In this document: in pieces, positions 42,415 through 53,600 of the stretch
Layout: every line of letters begins with the position of its first letter
How positions within the stretch are numbered: position 1 is the first letter of the stretch
Origin: Sanderia malayensis
Lineage: Eukaryota; Cnidaria; Scyphozoa; Semaeostomeae; Pelagiidae
Assembly: GCA_013076295.1 (NCBI GenBank)
Contig: RQOL01000876.1
Span: 496,001-560,000 of the forward strand
DNA length: 64,000 bases
Direction of reading: 5' to 3'
Made by a program: the position numbers and the translations under genes
The notes under the pieces: generated by a model
What the model saw: the letters and a program-made list of their open reading frames with translations, nothing else
Database searches by the model: none
What the model was told of the DNA's origin: nothing

Positions 42415-43625
42415 GTCTATCCCACTTTTGTTCAATATCACTGTTCCACTCAGATCAGAGGCAATAACAATAAAAAACCCACCCCACTTTTGTTGAAGAT
42501 CGCTATTCAATTCAGATCCAAAGCCAAAACAACAGAAACCCACCCCACTTCTGTTGAAGATCGCTGTTTCACTCAGATAGAAGGCCAAAACAACAGAAAC
42601 CCACCCCACTTCTGTTGAAGATCGCTGTTTCACTCAGATCGAAGGCCAAAACAACAGAAACCCACCCCACTTCTGTTGAAGATCGCTGTTTCACTCAGAT
42701 CGAAGGCCAAAACAACAGAACCCCACCCCACTTTTGTTGAAGATCGCTGTTTCACTCAGATCAAAGGCCAAAACAACGGAAACCCACCCTACTTTTGCTG
42801 AAGATCGCTATCCCATTCAGGTCGAAGGCCAAAACAACAGAAACCCACCCCACTTCTGTTGAAGATCGCTGTTTCACTCAGATCGAAGGCCAAACAACGG
42901 AAACCCACCCCACTTCTGTTGAAGATCGCTGTTTCACTCAGATAGAAGGCCAAAACAAGAGAAACCCACCCCACTTCTGTTGAAGATCGCTGTTTCACTC
43001 AGATCGAAGGCCAAAACAACAGAACCCCACCCCACTTCTGTTGAAGATCGCTGTTTCACTCAGATAGAAGGCCAAAACAACAGAAACCCACCCCACTTCT
43101 GTTGAAGATCGCTGTTTCACTCAGATCGAAGGCCAAAACAACAGAACCCCACCCCACTTCTGTTGGAAGATCGCTGTTTCACTCAGATCGAAGGCCAAAA
43201 CAACAGAAACCACCCCACTTCTGTTGAAGATCGCTGTTTCACTCAGATCAAAGGCCAAAACAACAGAAACCCACCCTACTTCTGTTGAAGATCGCTGTTT
43301 CACTCAGATCGAAGGCCAAAACAACAGAACCCCACCCCACTTCTGTTGAAGATCGCTGTTTCACTCAGGTCGAAGGCCAAAACAACAGAAACCCACCCCA
43401 CTTCTGTTGAAGATCGCTGTTTCACTCAGATCAAAGGCCAAAACAACGGAATCCCACCCTACTTTTTATGAAGATCGCTATCCCACTCAGGTCGAAGGCC
43501 AAAACAACAGAAACCCACCCCACTTCTGTTGAAGATCGCTGTTTCAATCAGATCAAAGGCCAAAACAACGGAAACCCACCCTACTTTTTATGAAGATCGC
43601 TGTTCCACTCACATCGGAGGCCAAC
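42415..43625 (+). repeat. About 60-bp minisatellite, unit 3
   Basis: About twenty copies of the same unit, with the CTGTTTCACTC variant dominant. The first copies equal those of unit 1 almost base for base (GTGTCTATCCCACTTTTGTT). Confidence 0.9.
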
Positions 43626-43629
43626 ATAC

Positions 43630-43666
43630 TAGGGAGGTGGCGCGCGAAGCGCGCCAGCCTTCCTAG
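43630..43666 (+). terminator. Helitron 3' end hairpin, unit 3
   Basis: Same hairpin and CTAG, directly followed by the TC of unit 4. Confidence 0.8.
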
Positions 43667-44627
43667 TCACTGTAATACTAAAATTGGAGCGGTAAAGGTG
43701 TTGCGCTCAAAAGCTTCCCTTCGCGAGTTTTCTGGGCCACGTTTCGTCCAATTTCGTCACTCTGTTCATTCCCAAAACTACTCGGATGTCTTCCCAGTAA
43801 CGTGTATATTTGCAACGCCTTATTGCTTTTTCCAAATTCGTTTTGGTTTTCGAGATATTTCCAATTTTCTAACTCGAAAATTCTTCGCCTTTTGTATTCC
43901 CGTAATCAGGCCTTTCTCTTTCATGTGAGAGGATGGAGTGCGTGCTGTTCTTTCGCCTTTTGTTTTGCGTGCGGGGGGACGTGTCGATAGCTTGGACGCG
44001 TACTGAAGCTTTTGAATCGAACAAAACGTGTTGTGCTCAACGACCCCCTGACCATTACGGCCTCTGGATGATGTAATGTTTCTGCAAAGATCGATCCTGC
44101 GTTGTTTTGCGTTGCTAAGCATTTTCGAAACAATGAAACCCTGTGACGTTTCGCACTTATCCCTTTGCGTCCATTGTTACTATGGTTTTTGATTGACAAG
44201 GGAGTTAACCCTTCCATGGCAAAGGCGCTTTGCTTAGCAACTCTGTTTGCTGTGAATCTGTGATTTTAATGTAATTTTCATTCGAAACGGACGCGAATTT
44301 TATATTCGAAGCGCACGCGAATTTTATTACTACGAGATTTATTGCTGTTCTTCAAGCAGATAGCCAAGGAAACTTTTCACTATTTCCACGCAAACAGTGG
44401 TAAGTACGTTTCCTTTTATTTCTTCTCATTTATTAATCTGTAACTTCTGTTTTTGTCATTTGTCATTCTTTCCCGCCGTTTTTCAACGTGATATTTTTTT
44501 ACATCATTTTCTATTTTTCGCAGATACACTTTGTACTACTGGATTGCGTTTTATGTTGTGTGTGTATTGTGTATACTTTATGTTATCTCTTCTTTATAAA
44601 TCGTTTTGTTTTTCATCACGCCAAAAA

Positions 44628-45293
44628 ATGCCACGAGCCGGTCTCACAGGCCGACGGCGAAGGGAAAACAACAAGGCCTATCAAAGAGTTGCACGCCAAC
44701 AACAGCCTGATGAAACGCTTCAAGCACGGTCAGCACAAGGACCGTCTGCCGTCCCTGTTGACGAATTGCTACAACTGCAACTCCAGCACGGCCACGCTCA
44801 TCAACCGGCAGTTCACATACAGCAACCCCAACAAAGAGTGGCTCGAGTGAATGCCGTTCAGTTACTGCCCACACCCAACGTAGCAGGAGGGGAAGGAACG
44901 CAAGCTGATTCAAGATGGATGCCACAGCAGCCCTTCCAGTTCTTCCCGCAACCGTTGCAACAGGCCCACCCGATGCATCCCTACCAATTCATGCAACAAC
45001 AGATGCATCCATTGCAATTCGTACAGCAATTGCCGCAGCACGTGCAATTACAGCAACGAATTCAAAACATGCAGCCTGTGCAATACATTCCCCAAATGCA
45101 GCAACAGCCACAACACATGCATCCCCTGCAACCGAGGCCACAGTTGCCACACCTGCAGCAGAGGCCAGCTCAACCAGCAGCAGAGGAGCAGCCACCAGCA
45201 CCGGTTGTACCACTACCGCCACCCCAACAAGAACAACCTGCCAATCGTCCAGCAGAGAACACTGATCTGCACCACATGTTTTGGCGGACTTAA
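44628..45293 (+). CDS. Q/P-rich ORF of the Helitron (possible N-terminal part of the Rep protein)
   Basis: From ATG 44628 the frame gives 221 residues. It opens with a basic segment (MPRAGLTGRRRRENNKAYQR) and continues with long Gln/Pro/His-rich repeats (PLQFVQQLPQHVQLQQRIQ, QEQPANRP). Helitron Rep proteins often begin with a basic region of this kind. The frame could be read further upstream to 44397, but that part is hydrophobic with no signal I trust; the ATG before MPRAG looks natural. No nuclease motif is present. A deletion between this ORF and the helicase exon seems likely. Confidence 0.5.
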   Translation: MPRAGLTGRRRRENNKAYQRVARQQQPDETLQARSAQGPSAVPVDELLQLQLQHGHAHQPAVHIQQPQQRVARVNAVQLLPTPNVAGGEGTQADSRWMPQQPFQFFPQPLQQAHPMHPYQFMQQQMHPLQFVQQLPQHVQLQQRIQNMQPVQYIPQMQQQPQHMHPLQPRPQLPHLQQRPAQPAAEEQPPAPVVPLPPPQQEQPANRPAENTDLHHMFWRT

Positions 45294-45472
45294 AAGCCGA
45301 GAGTTTGTTTTGTTGTGTTAAAGTTGTGTTATTGTTTGATAATTAATGGAGTTATAATATTGATGAATTAATGGAGGTACGACGAGGTATGTCAAGATGA
45401 ATTGCATTTCGTACTTATGATTTACACTTTCCGTGAAATGTACACAAATGTAACCATGGCACTTTCTTGCAG

Positions 45473-48032
45473 GCCAAACAACTGCTCAACTCAGGCAACA
45501 CAGACTGAACGACTCTTGGGTTGTGCCACACAACGTAAAGCTCCTTCTCAAGTTCGACTGCCACATGAACGTGGAAGTTTGCACAACCATCAAAAGTGTC
45601 AAGTACATTTTCAAGTACATCCACAAAGGAAATGACATGGCACACGTCGAAATCAGAGGTCACGAAGAAGCAAATGCACAACAAGATATCGTCCACGATG
45701 AGATACGTCAGTACCTGAATTCCAGATACGTCGGTCCGCATCAGGCAGTGTACAAACTCATGCAATACGAGATGCACGATAAGAGTCACACGATCATCCG
45801 ACTTGCAATTCACTTGCCTGACCAACAGACGGTATGCTTCACACACCCAGAGCAAGCTGCACAGAGAAACAACGACAGCATGCTCATGGCCTACTTCAGC
45901 CTCAACCAGAGGGAACAGAATGCTCACCAGTACTTATACCAAGACATACCAGAACATTACACTTTCAACAAATCCACCAAGCAGTGGCAGCAACGCAAGC
46001 GTCGAGCGGTCAAGTGCGTCATTGGCAGAATATACAATGTTCTACCTTCGGATGCTGAACGCTTCGCCCTCAGACTGATATTGCTGCACAGAAAAGGAGC
46101 AACCTCCTTCGAAGACATTCGAACAGTTGACGGAGTCACTCACAACACGTTCAAAAATGCAGCAAGAGCAATGTCACTCTTGGAAGACGATGCAGAGCAC
46201 AGACGTTGCTTGCAAGATGCAGTGGTCGTACACATGCCGGCACAGATGAGACAATTGTTTGCAACACTCATCCTGTTTCAAACTCCGAGCGACATTGATG
46301 CTCTCTTCACAGAATTTCAGGAAGACATGGCAGAAGATTACGTCAGACACGATCAGCTGCAGGATCCAAATGCAACATTCCAGCAGCAACACATCCACAT
46401 GTGTCTGGCTGACATCCAGAGAAACCTGCAAATTCACGGAAAATCCCTCAAGGACTTCCCCGAGATGCCGCAGCTACCTGTTGACTATGCACAGCCACGA
46501 CAGGCAGCTGACGAAATCAACATCGAACAAGAACGAGAGCAAGGACAACGAATGTTCGAGCAACTCAATCCAGAACAACTGCAGGTACACAACACCATTG
46601 TGCAAGCCATCGAGACGCAGTCACAAGACAACTGTTTCTTTCTCGACGGTCCAGCAGGAACTGGCAAAACCTTTCTGTACAACACATTGGTACACAACCT
46701 GCAAGCTTCCGGACACAAAGTCAAATGTGTAGCTTACTCTGGAATAGCAGCAACGCTACTCATTCACGGCAGAACTGCACACTCCACATTTCAAATACCG
46801 ATTCCTCTGCTCGACGATTCCACTTGCAACATCAAAGCACAAAGTCTCAGAGCACAACAACTGCGAGACACAATGCTATTCATTTGGGACGAAGCTTCCA
46901 TGATTCCAGCAACAGCACTCAAAGCAGTTGACCATTTGCTCAGAGACATCACCAAAGTCGACAGACCTTTCGACGGCAAATACTTCATGCTTGGCGGTGA
47001 TTTCAGACAAGTACTGCCAGTCGTCAAGAAAGCCGGCAGAGAACGAGTGGTGCAAGAATGCCTCAAGTCACGAAAAGTCGAGGATCTCTGGTCTCAGTTC
47101 CAGCAATTCAGACTCATTACAAACATGAGAGCTATTCAAGATGAGACTTACCAAGCATTCTCAGACTGGCTTCTCCGAATAGGCAATGGAGTAGAACCTC
47201 ACGATGATCAAGATCAGATCAGCCTCCCACAGCAAATCTGCATCAAGTCACTTGAAGATCTAATAGACTCCATTTATCCTCAAGCCAAATCAGCAGATGC
47301 ACATCTCTTACTGGATCCAAACACCATGTCCGAGCGTTGTTGTTTGACACGAAAGAACGAGTTCTCACATCACATCAACGAGCTCATTCTGCAAAGACTT
47401 CCAACAGCTCGGCAGCAATATCTCAGCATTGACAGAGTCGAGACAGATGATCCAGAAGAGGCTGCAGCATATCCCATGGAGTTTCTCAATGCACAAACCC
47501 CGGGCGGAATGCCTCTACATTCACTACAATTGAAGGTATGCACATTATATTTGAACAGTTGATTTAAAATTGCCTTGCCTTACTCAATCTAGGCTCACTC
47601 GATCTCATTTTTGCTTAGGTTGGAGCTACAATAATTTTGCTCAGAAACATCAACCCTGCAAAAGGACTATGCAATGGAACACGACTAATTGTGAGAGATC
47701 TCAAACGACACGTCATAACTGCAGAGATCATCACAACTCAGAACAAGGGCCAGTATGTTATGCTTCCACGCATTACTCTGACCTGCCAAGATTCATCACT
47801 GCCGATCTCCATTGCAAGAAAACAATTTCCAGTCCGACTTGCTTACTGCCTCACCATCAACAAGGCACAAGGACAATCATTGAAACACGTTGGCATTTAT
47901 TTACCAGATCCTGTTTTCTCCCACGGACAACTGTACGTTGCAATGTCTAGAGGCAAATCGTTCTCTGGACTCAAGGTGTTCACACCCAGCAACAACAAAA
48001 CCACAAACATTGTCTACAAGGAAGTCCTGTGA
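45473..48032 (+). CDS. Helitron PIF1-type helicase with one intron; HUH nuclease part missing
   Basis: The first exon follows a TTGCAG acceptor at about 45472 and runs to 47535. A GT-AG intron (47536-47618) follows, and the second exon ends at 48032. The start is SWVVPHNVKLLLKF, then DCHMNVEVCTTIKSVKYIFK, the C-terminal part of the Helitron replication-initiator region. Helicase motifs: FFLDGPAGTGKTFLYNTL (Walker A), LFIWDEASMIP (Walker B), LGGDFRQVLPVV and NMRA. In exon 2 come GATIILLRNINPAKGLCNGT, YCLTINKAQGQSLKHV and LYVAMSRGK. Joining the exons keeps the frame across LK-VG. The HUH and tyrosine motifs of the nuclease are absent, so the element could not start replication with this protein alone. 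Confidence 0.8.
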
Positions 48033-48147
48033 GCTCTCCAACAACATCACCTCCAACCAGAGAGGGTAAGTCAGTACACTAACACGCCCCTTCACCTCAT
48101 TTAGAGAGCACGGTTATTCAACGACCATGACTGAGTGTGGCACAAGA

Positions 48148-48274
48148 CCTATGAATGATACCAAACAGCATAGGCAATCCTCATGAATGATACCAAACAG
48201 CATGGGGATAAGACCTGTGAATGATACCAAACAGCACAGGCACAAGACCTATGAATGATACCAAACAGCATAGG
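48148..48274 (+). repeat. Four tandem stem-loops with covarying stems
   Basis: Four 27-nt units (48148-48174, 48180-48206, 48214-48240, 48248-48274) share the 15-nt loop AATGATACCAAACAG between 6-nt arms. Units 1 and 4 pair CCTATG with CATAGG. Unit 3 pairs CCTGTG with CACAGG, which is a compensatory A-T to G-C change. Unit 2 pairs CTCATG with CATGGG using a G-T pair. They lie 3' of the helicase exon and may be in its 3' untranslated region. Confidence 0.75.
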
Positions 48275-48754
48275 CAAAAACCACTCGCTGCAATCAGTCT
48301 AGCTCTCACCAGCATTCCCCACCACACAATGTCATTCGAATTCCCCAAGCTAACCCAGCATCTACCTTTATACTAGCATCCTTTACTAATATTTCTTTAT
48401 CTAACCAAAACATACCATTATTTTACATAAAATAACCAGCAATTTTCAATGAGTTATGCTTTGCCATGTTCCTTTATGTTGCCTATGGGAACATGGATTT
48501 CCTTTCTCTCTGTGCAAGCTGCCTATATATTCTCCATTCATAAAAAACCAAGTCACTGGGCACAACCTATTCAAAATATTTCCTATAAACAGATACAAGG
48601 TTTGTATCATTTACCACCATGGCAGCTTTCACAAAAAAGGAAATCTCAAACAATGGATGCTCCTTGACGTGGTGTTTGAGCTTTTTACTAATGCATCCGG
48701 CAGCACCACTCATTTTTTTTACAGCCTGAATCGAAATCCAACTCCAACCTCGCA

Positions 48755-49490
48755 TTTGTTGAAGAACGCTGTCCCACTCAGATCGAAGGCCAAAACAACA
48801 GAAACCCACCCCAACTTTTGTTGAAGATCACTGTCCCGCTCAGGTCGAAGGCCGAAACAACAGAAACCCACCCCAATTTTTGTTGAAGATCACTGTCCCA
48901 TTCAGGTCGAGGGCCAAAAGAACAGAAACCCACCCCACTTCTGTTTAAGATCGCTGTCCCACTCAGGCCGAAGGCCAAAACAACATAACCCAACCCCACT
49001 TTTGTTGAAAATCGCTGTTCCACTCAGATGGAAGGCCAAAACTATTGAAGCTCACGCCATTTTTGTTCAAGATCACTGTTCCACTCAGGTCGAAGGCCAA
49101 TACAACAGAAACCGACCCCAATTTTTGTTGAAGATTTCTGTCCCGCTCAGATCGAAGGCCAAAACAACAGAAACCCACCCCAATTTTTGTTGAAGATCAC
49201 TGTCCCGCTCAGGTACAAGGCCAAAACAACAGAGGCCCAAAACAACAGAGGCCCACGCCACTTTTATTGAAGGTCGCTGTCCCACTCAGATCGAAGGCCA
49301 AAACAACTGAAACACACCCCACTTTTGTTGAAGATCGCTGTTCCACTCAGATCGAAGGCCAAAACAACATAAACCCACCCCATTTTTGTTGAAGATCGCT
49401 GTTCCACTCAGATCGAAGGCCAAAACAACATAAACCCACCCCATTTTTGTTGAAGATCGCTGTCCCACTCAGATCGAAGGCCAAGACACT
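48755..49490 (+). repeat. About 60-bp minisatellite, unit 4
   Basis: About twelve more diverged copies. Many have CCCGCTCAGGTCGAAGGCC and CCAATTTTTGTTGAAGATC, so this array has an independent history from those of units 1 and 3. Confidence 0.9.
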
Positions 49491-49526
49491 AGGGAGGTGG
49501 CGCGCGAAGCGCGCCAGCCTTCCTAG
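49490..49526 (+). terminator. Helitron 3' end hairpin, unit 4 (end of array)
   Basis: Same hairpin and CTAG, followed by T (TTATAACATATTTAGC) and non-Helitron sequence, so this is the outer end of the array. Confidence 0.85.
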
Positions 49527-50370
49527 TTATAACATATTTAGCGTCGCTCGTGCCCCCACGCCATTTTGTTTTGTTTACAATTTAGTTTTCTCTGTGACAA
49601 TTTTGGAATTATTTGGGATTAATGTTTGTCAGAGAGTCTTTTTTTAATTCTTGAATTCCTCCGGGCATATTGCTGTGCGAATTTTTTATAAAACATCAAA
49701 ACACACGGAAATTGAAAGTGATTATATCGGTTTTATCCGAATTCAATCCTAATTTTTGAGCAACAGGTGCATGTAAATTCACATAATTAAAAATAACATT
49801 CCAAGTTGAAGATTAGACCGGCAAGAATATTTATCAAAAGTGTTTGAAACTGAATTTCATAAATTGACAAAGCAAACTTTCATTTTGGAGGAGTACAACA
49901 ATTATTTATGTTGAGCAAAATTGGCCTTCACCTATGCCCCCGAACTATTTGTTTTCAGACGTGCAAAAAGCAAAATAATGCCTGAATTAAACGTAAAATT
50001 TATATATAGCTTTAAACTTGATGTTAATAATCATTTTCAAAACTTTAAGCCTCAAAATTAACAACAAATCAGTCCAAAAAAGTCATACGTTTTTGCTGGG
50101 CCTAGGCGCTGTAGACAGGCCGAAGTAAAAATTTGAAAATATCTCGGATTGAAAAAAAGAAATGAAGCTATCACCTGTTTATAATTTTCTCCTGTCATCA
50201 TCGAAAGGTTTTTAAAATTCTTGTTAGGGTTTTACTCGTGAAGCAAATTACATAACAACAATGCAGGGTCACGTTTTCTCTCACATTGTCGACACATTTT
50301 CCCTTGTTTTCCTTGCTTTTCTCGAAAATTAATTCTTGAAATTCCCCGGGTCACTAACTTATGCAATTTC
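49527..50370. other. No recognisable gene between Helitron array and provirus
   Basis: AT-rich sequence, only short ORFs. No terminal repeat of the provirus was identified here, so its left boundary remains open. Confidence 0.4.
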
Positions 50371-50463
50371 TATTGTTAATTGGTTAGCCAATCACAGTCC
50401 ATTACCGCGAGGTAGGTACCAGGGCCATGTCAGCGAATCTGGAAGGGACCTGGGTTCGAGGTT

Positions 50464-50664
50464 GGAAACTTTTAGAAGTTTCCAGGAGCTATCAACCAAT
50501 CAGATCACAGGGACTTTTCAGAAGTTTCTAGAAGTAGGAAAGTCCCTCGGGAAAGTTCTAGAAAGTTCTATGACGTCATAAAGAAGTTTCCAGAAGTGAA
50601 AAGTTCTAGAAAGTTTTAGAAGCAGAAATCTCTACAATCTGATTGGTTGATTTGTGTATATAAA
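50464..50664 (+). promoter_or_regulatory. Promoter with heat-shock-element arrays, CCAAT and TATA boxes
   Basis: GAAAGTTCTAGAAAGTTC (50551-50568) is a perfect four-part GAA/TTC alternation. GAAGTTTCCAGAA (50583-50595) is a perfect three-part one. TTCTAGAAAGTTTTAGAA (50604-50621) is four-part with one mismatch, and a weaker array begins at 50464. A CCAATCAGATC box (from about 50494), an inverted CCAAT (GATTGG, 50641) and GTATATAAATC (TATA, about 50656) complete a typical polymerase II promoter pointing into the polymerase gene. GAAnnTTCnnGAA is the consensus for heat-shock factor. Confidence 0.65.
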
Positions 50665-50689
50665 TCATCCTCGAAATAAAATCACTTCA

Positions 50690-53600
50690 AATCATGAAAG
50701 ATCACACGAAGAAAGCGCAGCTGCTAATAATAGCAAAAAAAGAAAAATCTCTTGCTATCAATGTGGGAAAGTATTCAATAGAATGGCGAATCTAATGACG
50801 CACAAGCGAACAACTCATAATGTGCAATCACCACCCAAATTAGTTGGCGAAGGTAGGAAAAAGAAAAAGATAGATGATAAAGCATTTAAAATATATACTA
50901 AGGAAGAGGATATTGAAAATATGAAAAAGATCAAGCAGCACACCATTCGCGAACTTATGAGTGAGATATTTACAAATAAGCAAGGGATAAAGTATTACAT
51001 TGTTCTCGAAGTAGAATTTCATAAACCGATCGGTGATATCATATCAGATCCACCACCAGTATTCAGATCTGCTATCTATTCACTGCTGCGATCAGAGATT
51101 GAAGATATCGAAGAGCTTGAAGACCAAATAGACGACGCCATTAGAAAGTTAAAAATGACATAGATGAATTTACAGAAAATGGAAGCGGCTGGATATTTAC
51201 AAAGTATATCAAACTGCTAGTGAAGATGTTCGACTATGAAGCAATCAAAGGTAAAAAATATTTGCAGCTACCCGCCAACATCAAAAACGATGATGATAAA
51301 TGCTTCATCTGGGCAATTCTATCTGCACTACATCCACAATCAAAACATCCACAAAGAGTCGCAAAGTATCAACAGTACTTGAACGAGCTTAACTGCGAGG
51401 GATTGAAATATCCAGTAAAAGTGCAAGATAAAAAGATGATTGATACATTCGAAATAAACAACAACATTTCAATCAACATCTATTTAAATGAAGATGATGA
51501 AATTATACCAGTAAGAATAGCGAAAAAAGAACTTGGAAAGCATGTGGATTTGCTACTAATAATTAATGATGATGATGAGAATCACTACTGTTGGATAAAG
51601 AGTATGAGTCGTTTGTTGGCCGTCGCGATGGCATAAACATCGTGGAAAGCGTTTTTACTGTCCGCTATGCCTGTCATCATGCACAAGTCAAGAAAATCTA
51701 GATAAACATAAAACATTATGTCAGAAAATCAAAATCTTCCAAGGTGTTGAATATCCCAAAGACGCAGAATTAAAGTTTGAACATTTTAAGAACCAATGCA
51801 TGCTACCATTCATCATATATGCAGATACTGAATCTATTTTGGAAAGTTCAAACAAGGGAGCTGCTTATCAAGAACACAAACCAATCAGTTATTGTATTTA
51901 CGCCACGTCAATCGATGATAGGTGGCAACAACCGTTGGAATGTTATAACCGGAGAAGATTGCATGGAGGTGTTTATGAATAGTTTAGATAAGCTAAATGA
52001 AGAAATACGAACAGTATTCAAGAAAACCATGCCAATGATTAGATTAACACGGAAGAAAAATGCGGAACATGCTGAGGCTATGCATTGCTATTGTTGCAAT
52101 CAACTATTCAATGATAATGATAGACAAAAAGTCAGAGATCATTGTCACATTACCGGAAAATACAGAGGTCCAGCTTGCAAGCATTGCAACTTCAAACATC
52201 TGGATATAGTAGCAAACTATCACACCATCCCGATCGTCTTTCACAATCTAAAAGGATATGATATGCATCATATTCTGAAGAATTTGAATGGAAATGCAAA
52301 GATCATCGCCAATTCGAAAGAAAAGATCATGACTGCACAGATTGGTGGTTATTCTGAAGAAAATGAAGAAGGTAGAAATACCAATACTAATGGAATCAAA
52401 TACATTGATTCATTCGCATTTTTAAGCACCAGCTTAGCAACACTGGCCAACAACCTGCCGAAAGAAGATTTCATATCTATGAAAAAATACTTGCATGATG
52501 AGATCACCCAACAACAATATCCTGAGGTACCTAGAAATGAAGGAGAAAGAGTTACAGAATTGGAAAGAGAACGTCAAAACATGTTTGAACCGGGCGTAGC
52601 ATGCAAAGATCCGCTAAAAAATGAAGATGTTTTGGATTATAGAAATTGGAAAATACCACCAAAGAGAGCTTTAACAGAAGCAGAAGATGCAGATGTCAAG
52701 AAAGCGTTTGATTTGCTGACAAGGAAAGGTGTTTATCCCTATGACTGGGTGGATAGTATAGAAAAAATGCAAGAAACATCTCTACCACCAAAAGAAGCAT
52801 TTTACAACAAACTCTATGATTCCAGCATCAGTGATGAAGATTATACATATGCTCAACAGGTTTGGCAATTTTTCAACTGTCAGACCTTTCAAGATTATCA
52901 TGAGCTATATCTGAAAACTGATGTGCTGCTGTTAGCTGATATATTTGAATCGTTCAGAAAGCAGAGTCTAAAATTCTACAAGCTTGATCCTGCTCATTAT
53001 CTAACTGCTCCTTCACTAGCTTGGGATGCAATGTTGAAGATGACTGGTGTAACGCTGGAATTACTATCTGAAGAAAAGAAGGACATTCACCTTATGATTG
53101 AAGATGGTATTCGAGGGGTGTTTCGATAGCAGTGAAACGTCATGCTGAATCGACGGAAAACAACACGTTGATGTACTTAGATGCAAACAATCTCTATGGA
53201 TGGGCAATGTCGCAGCCAATGCCTTATGGTGGTTTCAAACAATTTACACAAGAAGAAATTAAAAACACAAACATCGACGCTTTGTTGTCAAGATCTGATG
53301 AAGATATTGGCTACATTCTCAAAGTTGACTTAGAATATCCAGCTGAGTTACATGATCATCATGCAGATCTACCATTAGCACCACAAAGATTACAAGTTCA
53401 AGAAGAAATGTTATCAAAATATCAAAGACAAGCTTATGGGGAAAAGTTTAAGTCAACACCAAAGCTAATACCAAATCTATATGACAAAAAAGAATACACC
53501 ATGCATGAAAGAAATTTGAAGCAGTGTTTGGAATTGGGTTTGAAGCTAACAAAAGTTCATGAGATTATTGAATTCAAGCAAAACTTTTGGTTGAAAAAAT

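Larger units (their letters stand above)
40068..43666 (+). mobile_element. Helitron unit 3 (nonautonomous, 3.6 kb)
   Basis: It has the same layout as unit 2, with 5' TCACTATAATACTAAAATCT and the two cassettes (40690-41650). It carries a segment at about 41740-42000 that unit 2 lacks, and a long 60-bp array (42415-43600) before the hairpin and CTAG. Confidence 0.8.
36489..49526 (+). mobile_element. Head-to-tail array of four Helitron units
   Basis: Four units share a 5' end (TCACTATAATACTAAAAT or a close variant) and a 3' end (a GGCGCGC-GAA-GCGCGCC hairpin, AGCCTTC, CTAG). At 37696/37697, 40067/40068 and 43666/43667 the CTAG of one unit is followed immediately by the TC of the next. The whole array is flanked by A (36488) and T (49527), the A/T target expected for Helitrons. 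Their rolling-circle mode can produce such tandem arrays when a terminator is read through. Confidence 0.85.
43667..49526 (+). mobile_element. Helitron unit 4 with helicase genes (5.9 kb)
   Basis: It has 5' TCACTGTAATACTAAAATTG and the shared 5' region to about 44210, then unique sequence with a Q/P-rich ORF (44628-45293) and a spliced PIF1-type helicase (45473-48032). Stem-loop repeats (48148-48274), a 60-bp array (48755-49480), the hairpin and CTAG follow. It is the only unit with coding capacity. The HUH nuclease part of a full Helitron Rep-helicase is missing. Confidence 0.8.

Noticed and set aside
42214..43303. Several open frames with repeated peptides (such as LSETAIFNRSGVGF) on both strands of the minisatellites
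   Set aside because: The frames come from a 60-bp unit free of stops, recur on both strands and lack starts or codon bias.
44915..45265. Ala/Thr-rich ORF (plus strand) and its minus-strand counterpart over the Q/P-rich Helitron ORF
   Set aside because: They are out-of-frame shadows of CAG/CCA-type repeats. The Q/P-rich frame with a basic N terminus is the better candidate.
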